Shown here piece by piece: positions 1 to 10,600 of a DNA stretch of 64,000 bases. Position numbers and translations under genes: made by a program. The DNA is from [Phialemoniopsis] sp. UDSM-2020 (Eukaryota; Ascomycota; Sordariomycetes; Thyridiales; Thyridiaceae): positions 1,736,001-1,800,000 of the forward strand of contig JAEILZ010000008.1 of NCBI GenBank assembly GCA_018873225.1, given 5' to 3'. Under the pieces are notes generated by a model. It had not been told where the DNA came from and did no database searches. It saw only the letters and a program-made list of their open reading frames with translations. Every line of letters starts with the position of its first letter. Within the stretch, counting starts at the first letter, position 1.

Positions 1-372
1 GGAGATGCTGGAAGACGACAGGGTCATGATGTTGGAGCTCTTATTAGAAAACAACCATCCGCGCTGGTTCAGTTCATTGGTGATGAGGCGCAAGATCAGG
101 GTGTCGGGAACTAAACCGCCAGCTTTCATAGTACTTTCGACTTTGATTCCTGCACGGAGAACAGATGTGATTAGCTTCGAACCCTGTTTGATTCTTGCCA
201 TGCATCATCGCTTACCGAGGGGCGTCCTGTTCTTGACATTATTCCTGAGCAGGTCGCCCGAGCTGATCGAGGACAGCTGGGGAAAGCGCTGAAGCAAGCG
301 CTCGGACTGTGTGCCTTTGCCAACTCCGGGCGCGCCGACGAGGATGACACGAGCTGCCTTCCGAAGCCTCAT
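1..372 (-). CDS. adk2: Adenylate kinase (GTP:AMP phosphotransferase, mitochondrial type), 5' part
   Basis: Transfers phosphate from a nucleoside triphosphate to AMP; the fungal Adk2 type works in the mitochondrial matrix. Exons read on the minus strand are 372-216 and 149 to the window edge, with a 66-nt intron (donor GTAAGC, acceptor TGCAG) that keeps frame. The P-loop [15 protein letters not shown] lies about 10 residues from the start. It is followed by the SSGDLLR nucleotide-binding stretch and, in exon 2, the MKAGGLVPD segment of adenylate kinases. Exon 2 ends in a serine-rich stretch after RGW, which fits the insertion seen before the DGFPR motif in filamentous fungal Adk2; that motif lies beyond the window. 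The start chosen is the Met directly before the P-loop; the frame stays open upstream to 522, so a longer leader is possible. The family call is firm; the isoform is inferred. Confidence 0.88.
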
Positions 373-1860
373 GATAGATATATACAGTGGTTCGGCAACA
401 GCAAATGCGCCTGGCGATAGTTTATGGCCGCCGATGCGGAGTCGGGAGCCGACACGGGTAGGTGCAGACGAGGTACCCAGAAAATAAAGGCGGGGGACTC
501 GGGGCTGGATGTCCGTGGACAAAGCAAAGACGGGACTGGTTCAATTGACGGGCTGATTCCAATCGCGCGGGCAGGATTGGCCAGTACTCTAGGGAGCGAC
601 CATGGTTGACAGATTCTCGCAACGGTTTGGGGGATGATGACACGAGCAAAGCGCAAAGCAGGGCGCCAAAAAGGTCGAGAATTTGACAAGAGGAAGAGAG
701 TATGATAAAAAATGGCGGCGTGGTTGAGATGATGGATGGTCCGATCCATGCGTCGCCTGTCGAGCGATTCGGCGTACGGGAGGAGCGGCGCCTTTTCTCC
801 CAGCACCGTAGAGCGCGGGGAAAGCTTGTGAAAGCGAGGTTTGGATTGGCTGGCTGCAAGGTTAGTGGCGAGCAGGGGTTCACTAGACCCTGGCCCGATG
901 TGGCATCCCAGCCCTCAGCAGAAAAAAAGGGTCAGGGCTGTGCGCTCCAATTTGTTGAGGAACATCCGTGATCCATCTACGGTTAGTTAACGCGCGCGCA
1001 GGCAAACGGCGTGCACTGGCCTTGGCCCGAGACCGAACCTTGTGTGGATGGGCCGGGTTCTTGATGAAAATGCAGCCGACCCCGGACGACATTCGGCCTC
1101 TTTCACAAGGTCCGAAAGCACATTCTCGATGAAGTAATAAGTAGCATTTTCATAATTCTTTTGTTTGAGAAACGTAACGTAAAAAGTACCTACGTAAGTA
1201 TGTGCTTCTAATCCGTTCCCTCCAAGTCGCCGTTGCGCTTGTGCCTCGACAATTCTCCAAAAGCGCCAGCTCCGGGATTCGCCAATCTTGGAGTCAGTAG
1301 ATGAGTCAAGGTGGCGGGCGACCTCACAAGATCGAAGCACAAGTGAAGTCATTATTCATTGGACGTAGGCACTCTCCTTTCCATTTTGGATGGCTAAAGA
1401 CAATCCTTGTGCTGGCTCGGAAAGGCTTCTGCTTTATGTATGGCCATCAGAATCTCTCCTACTCCGCATAAGGCTCAGAGTAAGTACGCATAGACATAGC
1501 ATCGCGACTACCGTTGATGCGAACTAAAACCAAGATAACTATTCCCCTCAGTGCCTGGAGCTTATTAGGTACTTATTGCCTGTACTTCGTAATCCAAGAA
1601 TGACGTCGAACGCAGCAGTTAACAAGGGTTAAGGAGGAGCGTACGGCCAAGCCGCTAGACCGTCGTCAGAGCAACAATCGATAATTTGCATCACCACCCA
1701 TTCTAACCAATCATATAACAGCATTCCATAAACACGTCAATGGGTCTCGACATGCGCGACCATCTTCTCTGTGCATGCTGCGACTTGTAGCATTTCGTGA
1801 TGCCCGTTTCTTTGCAACCCCACCCTGTCTACAGTCAACACCAACAACATATGCGCAAAG
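373..1860. other. Intergenic region between adk2 and spc7
   Basis: About 1.5 kb separating the divergent starts of the adenylate kinase (-) and Spc7 (+), presumably holding both promoters. Short open frames occur on both strands, but none has a recognisable domain, introns or convincing protein composition. The stretch 1130-1720 is AT-richer. I see no RNA gene or mobile element. Confidence 0.6.
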
Positions 1861-4800
1861 ATGGCCTCGCTTGACGATGCCACCGTGCCCGCCACGCGGC
1901 GCTCGCGCAAGTCAACAACTGGTCTATCACCACGGAAAGCCATGGACAAGGAAAATGCCACTGTTGATGTCGGCAGTACCCTTGCCGCCAGCAGAAAGAA
2001 GTCGCGAAGCAAGAGCATGGGACCCGGTGGACTCGACGTGCTAAAGTCAGGAAATGGAAACAGGCGAGTTGTAGGTCTTCCTCATATGGCCATCTTGAAT
2101 ACTTGGGGCGCGCATCTCTAATCATTCCTTTGCAGTCGCTTGCAGCTCCATCACGACCTCCACCACGGTCTATCTTGAAACCAACGATCCCGCTACTGCC
2201 CGAGATCCCTCCACACAAATCAAAGCGATCGGGAAACGCGTCAGAAGCAAAAGCAGCTTCTAACTCTAGCGGCGGAGACGATAGCAATGGCACAAAAATT
2301 GCGCTCCGCACAGAGGAGGAGCAGCAAGCAGCAGCGCGCGAACGGGAGGCGAAAGAGAGAGCAGCCCTGGAGAAGGAGGTCAACGACCGGCGAGAGGCGC
2401 GTCGCAAATCTCTGGCTAATCGTAGGGTCTCGTTCGCCGCCGAGGCGACTCTGCACACATTCCACGAGGTTGAAGACATGGTGGACTCGACCACATCGAC
2501 CGACTCAACCCGTCGTGCGTCTGCCGCAAGTGCTCGCTCGCCCGCCCCTCCAGTACAACCCCATCCCGGTTCCGACGCGTCTGAGCCCCCATCCACTCCA
2601 CCAGAGCAGGCCGAGGAAGTTGTACCCGAGTCACCAGCCAACCAGAGGGATCTTCACCAAAGGAAGCATCGGCGAAGCTCGGGTGTTTCCGCCCTCGACT
2701 TTGACAATGGAGATGATACTATGACCTCCACTGTCTACGATTCGGACTCCGAGCATGGCGACGCGGTTGAGGAAGAGCACCTCGAAGAGGCTTCAGAGTC
2801 TGACAGCGACTCGGATGAAGGCGACGGTACTATGATGACTGTCGATGGCGATGAAATGACGTCCGCCTCAATGATGTCTGCTCGTACCGACCTAGATTCT
2901 ACCTCTGGCTTAGACGACAACCTGCGACTCGCTGCACAGAATGGTCGGCAAGCGCAGCCTCTGGATGAGGATGAAGAGATCATCCCCGCCTTCGTAGGAT
3001 GGGGTAAGAAGAGCCACACGCCCAGCACCATCGCCCAGAAGAGCTCCAACAGCTCGCCTAGTGGTAGCCATGATGAGGACGAGGAGGAGATGGATATGGA
3101 TATGGACGAGGACATGGACATGACCAACGCAGTTGGCGGCATCATCCGATCTACAACCAAACGCGAGTCTGACGAGCAGGATAATGACCAGACTCAGGAT
3201 ATGTCGATGGATGTCACAAGAGCACTCGGGGGCATCCTTCCCCAAAGACCAGCCCACGCTACTATCGAGTCTCCGTCTGGCGAGCAGACGATGGACTTGA
3301 CGATGGCTATGGGAGGCATTCACCAAGCTGCCCAAGGTAATAGGGACAGTTTCGACAGTCAGGGGAATGAAGATATGTCGATGGAGCTGACGACGGTCTT
3401 GGGCGGCGTGCTCGGAGCCAACACCAATAAAGGCGCCAAGAGGCAGAACAGACGCCGTACTATCAAGGATGCGGACGACGATGCTACGATGGACATGACA
3501 GTCGCCGTCGGTCGAATCATTCCAGCCGCAAACTCAAACAGCAATAACGAGGAAGAGGACGTCACAATGGGGATGGACATGACCATGGCACTGGGCGGGA
3601 TCATGAAACCGTCTTCTCCATCAAGACGACGCTCGGCAGCCAGAAAGGTTATGGAGGAGGAAGCCGATCAACCCGATCCGGCATCAACCACCACTTCGCT
3701 CGACATGAAGACTTCACCAAAGCGGCGTTTGTCCCCAGGCAAGTCTCAAGAGGACGGAAACAGTACACAAGGTCTATCGGCGTTTCAAGGCAAAGGTCTA
3801 CGAAGAAGCATGGGCTCCAAAGCCGTCAGTTCTCCCGCGTCAGCTAAGAAATCAACAACCCCCAAGTCGGCCAAGTCCACGCCATCGAAGGCTGCAACTC
3901 CTCAGTCTGACAAGCCCACAACACCCTCAAGGTCGTCGCCAACCAGAAGCCCGGCCAACAGCCGCTCCAAATCTCCAGTGGCCAAATCAACCACACCCCG
4001 GTCGGCCTCGAGATCGGGTGGCAAAGAGTCAACAATATTCCAGCGGGATGTCACGACTGGAGTCTCCACGCCCCGTGTCATTTTGACTCCACAGCGACGC
4101 CGTCTGTCTGGTCTGGGCGCGGATAGATCAGGACTTGGATCGCCCAAAGTCGCCGAGATGCTCGAGCGACGCGGCTCTATCGGCGATGCTGCCGGCGACT
4201 TTGCCGTCGGCCAAGGACAGAATCCCCGCCGGGCAGTAACCTTCGAAGATCCTCGCGTCATGCAAGAGGAGCTTGACAAGGAGCGCCAGGACGACGAGGA
4301 GAAAGAAAACAGCCGCCGTATCCTGGAGCGAGAAGCGGACGGCGAATTGGACGGCGCCGACGCCACGTTAAACCTCAAAGAGATGATTCAGGGTCTTAGT
4401 CCCAAGAAGAACCCCTTAAAGGGCCGAAAGAGCTTGCATGTTGGTAGCGCTAAGGGGGTCCTGGGCAAACGGCCGCTCGAGTTGGACGATGAGGAGGAGG
4501 AGGCCGAGGAAGCAGATGGTGTCAAGAGGCTTAAGGGGCATCAGGCCAGCCCAGTCAAGAACATCAGACTTCGACAGCCGCCATCTAAAGCCGAGACCAC
4601 TGGAAGAGTCACTCGGTCTCGGAAGAGTCTTGAAGAGGTCTCACCTAACAACATCACACCAAGCACCACCCAATCTCCTCAGAAGGGCTCCTCCGTTGCC
4701 AAATCACCAAAACACCTAGGTCGCTTCAAGAATGTCGATCTCGAGCCGTCGACGACGATCAATTTTGACGACCACCCGCCCGTGAATGTTGCCATGATTC

Positions 4801-6362
4801 AGCCCAACGAGAACGAAGAGCGAATTCACCTCCAAGACTTTCTCAACATGACGAGCATTCGCTTCATGGAACTGACCACGACCAAGCGGCGGCATACTGT
4901 TGCGCCTTCAGCGCCAAATGATGGTGTCTCCAGTGACGACAAGGAGGATGCGTCCCTAGAGGGGTGCGTTGTGGCTGGTGCATGCACCGTGCCCATGCTA
5001 GAATTGTACCAGCATTCTTGCAGAGAACTCAAGAAGTATATCCACGAGGGCCGCTCCATTGTCCGGGAGATTGAGACGGAGACGTTCGAGGAGAATCCGC
5101 CCTTGTTCCGAGAATACATGTCTGCCACGCCGGATTTTCGGGTATTGATGGACAACCAATTCAAGAACGTCAAGACTCACGCTCGTCTCCTAAGCAAGGC
5201 AATGTGGTACGAATGGAGGATGAAGCTTCAGGAGGGGCTCCGGGAAGGCCTGATTCGGAATGCAGAGGGCATGGAGAGCGACGAGGCAAGTCTCCAGAAG
5301 CAACGGGACCTGCTAGACTCCGTCATGCCTGGGCTTCTGAAACAACTCGAGACCCTTGAACGCGAGCATGGATTACTCGAGACGAACGCTCAGGAGCTGG
5401 CCGACTGTGATCCTGAGGACCTCGAAGGCGCTCGGGCTGAGCTGCTGTCCGTCGACGATGACATCGAACAAAAGAAGAAGATGATTGCGGAACTGCAATC
5501 GCAGCTTGAGGACACCGAATCAAACATTTCGCGGCTGTCTGACAAGAAGCAGAGATGTCTCGAGGAGATCAAGGAGGCAGACAAGGTTCGCGAAGAGTGC
5601 CGTGGATGGAGTGTAGAGGAAATCTCCTCGTTGAAAGGTAAATCAGGGCGAATGGTTCTCATCATCATGCAATATCACTTTACTAACGACATCATAGCAC
5701 GAGCCGACAACATTGAGAAGCAGCACGGCTGGGCTGTGACGGGCTGTTCGAACACGACTGTCTCCATGACGTATGTCCGCGAAATTGAGCTCGTTTTCGA
5801 CGCCAGCGCCTTCCAGCCAGGCCAGTCCAACTCGCGCATCGATCTCTGGTACATTGCCGACAAGCGCGATCGGGATCCACTGCCGGTCACGCCCGAAAAG
5901 GAATTCTTCCTTCAATGCATCCGCGACCGAGTGCGCAGCCTGCCCCAGCCGCAGACCAAGGTCAGCCACCTGCTCGGCATTGTCAGCGATGGCTGGAAAA
6001 AGGCGATGGCCGTCGCGGACAACGTGCGCCTCTTGGGCCTAACGCAGCGGACCAAGGTGGAGAAGACGTCGGACTCGTCGGTTGCCGTCAAGGCGCTGCT
6101 GGTGCTCACGCCGCTGGCCACCAAAGTCGAAATTGGAATCCACCTCCACAGCCTGGAGGGTGCCAGTGTCGACGTCGCAGTCACGCCTCAAGCCAGCATT
6201 GTTTACGGCGAGCAATTCAACGCGGCCAAGATGAGCGAGTTCCTGGCAACCCACATCGCGGACAGAGTGCGCTCACGGGAGGAGAGAAAGGAGAACGAAA
6301 GCGACTGGGGCGCGGTGGCACTGGAGCTTAAGGAGAGACTCCTGGCCAGAGGAAAGAATTAG
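1861..6362 (+). CDS. spc7: Kinetochore scaffold Spc7/KNL1
   Basis: Outer-kinetochore scaffold of the KMN network that recruits PP1 and, through phosphorylated MELT repeats, Bub3-Bub1. Exons 1861-2070, 2136-5637 and 5698-6362 encode 1458 residues. PP1-docking motifs SILK (residues 82-85) and RVSF (167-170) lie in the N-terminal third. Six MELT-type repeats of the form M-[DE]-[MLV]-T followed by a hydrophobic-GG segment begin near residues 397, 428, 456, 486, 522 and 550. A basic Ser/Thr/Pro-rich stretch follows (about 630-710) with many SP/TP sites. The Spc7 family domain begins near residue 960 with IHLQDFLNMTSIRFM. It continues through a coiled coil (about 1095-1220) into a C-terminal globular part, expected to be the RWD region. 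Intron 2 is 60 nt, stop-free and carries a perfect TACTAAC branch point. The length fits fungal Spc7. Confidence 0.95.
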
Positions 6363-7666
6363 GTTATGGCATCACATAGGGTTTTTGTATTTTGTATGAA
6401 CGGGTTGGCTATGTTCAGCTAAGGGCCGAGGTCATCATGACTCATGACAGGTTAATGGGTGCCACACCGGCACAGGCGTTTTAAGGGCCAATAAAGTCAT
6501 CATTTATACTTGCAAACTGAAGTGGTATCAAAATCTGCCCTACTCCGTAAACACGGTCTGCCCCGTCCTCACCTGCCCCACGTCCACTTTGCGATATGGA
6601 GCCGCCGCATTCCATGTGGGCCAGGCGGCTTGGCCGTCGGTTTCTGCGGCCCAACGGGGACAATTAAATCATCTGCATTTACGGTATAAAGGCGCGCAAC
6701 TTGCAAAAATATTTGACGTAGGATAAGAAGATTGTCAATCTTTGATGTATTTGGTCATTAGGTTTTCAAGACTGAGCTTTGTTGTGCGAGACTCAATTTT
6801 TTCTTTGAGGTCCCACTAAATCTCTTTTGATGTATTGTTGTAGGACTGAGAGAGGCCTAGCCTGCTGCCAAATCTTGTCTCTATTCATAGCAATCTAGAT
6901 CCAGGACGAATTTTAGTTGAGGTACTCCTTGCTCGTGTCATTACGATAGAAATATGTCGAGGACAAATCGTGTCAAAAAGTCCCGCCCCGTGCTGGCCAC
7001 CTTTCCAAATGGTAAAGTAATTTGGGTTTCCAACTTGGGGTTCTGGCTCGTTAAAGAGTATTATCAGCGATTGCAATGATGGAGCGTCCATCGGGGATTG
7101 ATCTTCTTATTGAACTGCAAAAGTTGAATGCAGATGACGATTGTAGAGTTATTCAAGTTTAGACAGCTGGCTTGTTCGAGTCTATTGAGCTTCTGTCAAC
7201 GAATGAGACAATGCTGGAATAGCAATATATGTGAAGTGAAGTTGCGGTGAGTTCTCAATCAGAGCTGAGGAGTTTGTTGGATGGTGACTCAGGTTGGCAT
7301 CTTTGTCTTCTTTGCGAATGACTTCTACATTGTGCTGCTACCACCTTTGTTTATTCACCGCTGGCATTGTGGGTAGGTAGCTCCTGAATGAGCCCATTGT
7401 TGGTGGATTGCAGCCACTGTCGAGTGTGCTTAAATAGTGAATGAGTCCGCCATTCAGTCGTCTGAGGTGTTCGTGAGCAGCAGTAGTATAAATTTCCCCT
7501 TCAGAGCAAACACCAGACCTTCTCGTCTTCTTTTCCACACAGAACAAAATCTTCAGCCACCACAAAGATTCCATCCAGCTTTCTTTTCAAGCGTCTTTCA
7601 TCGTTTCTAATCAAAGCAGATATCTTTGTTGTCCTCTCTTTACCCAAAGATCTTTGTTCTCTCGCA
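6363..7666. other. Intergenic region, AT-richer
   Basis: About 1.3 kb between Spc7 and the orphan gene at 7667. It contains one exact TACTCCGTA motif (6541-6549), shared with three other intergenic sites in this window. Short minus-strand open frames (6481-6663, 6885-7091, 7338-7574) show no recognisable features. From 7490 to 7666 the sequence is pyrimidine-rich, which fits the promoter or 5' leader of the next gene. Confidence 0.55.
6541..6549. repeat. TACTCCGTA motif, copy 1
   Basis: Exact 9-mer found four times in the window, always between genes (also 55128, 55474 and 61620). Function unknown. Confidence 0.6.
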
Positions 7667-10600
7667 ATGTCGCAACCTTCTTTCACCATGGCCAACCAAT
7701 CTACCATCGTGCTGCCTTTCGGACTCACCATGGAGCCCATGGAGATCGAGCACCAGAGCGAGATCCTTCTTCTCATCACCATTTTGATCATGGTGATCAC
7801 CTTCTTCCGTCCCGAGACTCAACGAAAGTCTGTCGTCATCGTCATGGGCGCCTTGACCATCACCATTCCCCTCGACATCCTCCTTCGTGGGGTTGACGAT
7901 TTTGTCCTAGCCGCCTCATGGGTCTTGTTCCTCGCCCACTGGTGCCAGCTAGTCTTGCAGGTCTGCATGGCCTGTATCCTATTTCCCGTTTCCGCTTTCT
8001 TGGTTCTTCTCGTCCCTTTCCTCGCCTTTCAAGAGTTCAAGCGCTTCATCCGCCACATCCAGTCTTGTTTCGGAGACTACGTTGGCCGTCGCATGGTCAA
8101 CAAAGGTGCTCGCAGGCACATGAGACTCCAGCTGAGCGCCCCGCGGCGCATGATCGAAGAAGACCTGAAGACCATCGTCCCTTTGCTCCGACGCTGTGTC
8201 GACTTGTGGAAGGAGGTTGAGCAGCTCAAGCCTCAAGCCTTGCAACTCTTCAACGAGGTGCCTCCAACTGCTGGTTGGTACCCCAGGGAGCAGTTTCTCA
8301 ATAGTTGCATCCCGCGCGGCCCTCGGCCCCTTACCCGTCTCGCCACCTTGGAGGAGCACGACGCGAAACATTGCGGGTTCGATTTTCGGTTGCCTTCGGT
8401 CTGGGAGCAGTTTAATCACCAGATCGACGTTGAGGTTCGACGCTTGAACTTGGAGGTTGAAGACCTCAACGCGATCTACGACCGCAACCACAAGATCAAG
8501 GTCGAGCTCCAGGCAGAGGAGCTTCAGGCGAACAAGTCCATCCAGAAGTTCAAGTCGTTCATCAAGTCTAGGGAGTTCGAATTCGATAGGATGGCCACTC
8601 CGGACTTCTTCCGGAAGGGGCCGGTACCACGAGTGAACCCTTCAACGCAGCCACCCAAGAAGACTGACTTCTCCAAGTTTGAGACACCTCAGTTCGCCAA
8701 GATGGTCAAGGCCTGGCCAACGAATCGGCCGGCCCAGCCACCAGTTGACGAAGAGGTTGTTCCGCCCAGCCAAGAGGAACGTGGCCCCGACACAGCCCAT
8801 ACCTCTGGCAACCCGAGCACAGAACCTTCGACTTCTGATCACGAGGAACGCGGCCCCGACACAGCCCATACCTCTAACGAACCGAGCACGGTCTCTTCAA
8901 CTTCCGACCACGAGGAACGCGGCCCCGACACAGCCCCTACCTCTGGTCCTGACTCTGGCGACGATGACCAGAAGAAAGATGACAAGGATCATCACGGCGA
9001 CGGCGGCGACGATGACGATGATGACAACGATGACGGAAACGATGATGATCCCGCCTCGGGAGCCGTCATGGAAGTGCCGATCAAGGCTCAAGAGTCCGCT
9101 TCTGGTCCTTTGTCTTGCTTGCCAGTGTTGACGGAGGCTGTCCAGCCTTCGCCAACTGTCCAAGTTTCACCGCCGTCCCCGTCGACTCCCATTCGAGCTG
9201 ACACCCCACCTCTTCCGCCTCTTCCGTCGTCATCGCCTTTCCCTCCCACGCCGGTGGTAGATCCGGTGCCGACTCCGGCTCCGGTACCAGCTCCTCAACG
9301 AGCTTTGCAAGGTAGTCTATTCGACCACGTACCTGAGCTGAGGTCAATGATCGCGCCCAGCTCTATGCCCACGTCGGCCGGCCCCCCTCCTCCCCTTCCT
9401 TCGTCTTGGCTTCCCGCCCCTGTGGCTCCGACGACGCCCGCCGACTCCCCCTTCGCCTCCGGCTCTGTCGCTGCTGACGCATCATCCACGCCTACTCAGG
9501 CTTTGAGCACTGGACTGCCAGTGACACCCGCTCTGCCTTCTTCGTTGCCATTCCCGCCAACCCCCGAGGTTGCGCCGGCTCCTACGCAGGAAACGCACCA
9601 GGTTCTCTTCCCCGATATTGCCGGATGGACCTCGAGACCTGACCGTAGCGCCCTGACCGCATCGAGCTTCTCACTGCCACCGGTCCCCTATTCCTCGCTT
9701 CCTGCCACTCCGGAACCAGGCCCCTCTGCGGCCTCTGTCGATCCCGCTCCCGTCCCCACTCCCGCCTTCGCTTTGGCCCCGGCTCCTGTGTCCGCACCTT
9801 TCTTTGGTGGCGGTAACAGCGCAGCTGTGAACACCCCTGTGGTTACTACACAGGAAGCAGAGACAGCTCTCAATGCCGAAGTCACTGAGACGGATGTGAT
9901 AATGGAGGACGACCAGGTGGATCAACCTGTCCAGGAAGCCGCGGAACCTGACGAGCCTGCAGACTCAGGAATCGGCGACGCCATGGATGACGTCCAGCAC
10001 GAGGGCCAGTCTTCCGTTGCCGCTGCCCCGGAAAACTCCAGTGACGCTACAATCCAAGGCGTCCAGAATAGGCAGGACGATCCCATGGACGGCACACACA
10101 TCGCAATTCAGACGCGAACAGGCGGTTCCCAAGACAACGAGGACGACAAGGACGATGACCTCGCGCCCATTGATTTGGACGACCTCAACGCAGCAGATGG
10201 TATTATCGTCCCGTCTCAGCCGACCGCACCTCCCAATCCCGCCCAGACCACCTCGACTCCCGGACCGTTCCACGCAGGAGCAGGCGGCGCCCAAGTCGAC
10301 AACGACGACGATGAGATCGCGCCAATTGATTTGGACGACCTCAACGCAGCAGATGGTATTGTCGTTCCATCTCTGCCCGCCACAACTCCTGGACCGTCCC
10401 AGCCCGCCGCATCGGCACTAGCAAGCTCCAGTGGTGGACAGGCTGTGGAGGATGAGGGTGATGATGAGGATGAAGAGGAGAACGTGGAGATGGTCGATGT
10501 CATTCTTCCGCCGCCTCAGGGCGGGCCAAGCGTTGTTGCGGCCCAGCCGCCACTGCACCAGGGGCCTACCCCGAATCAGAACGCCGCGCTCCAAGCCATC

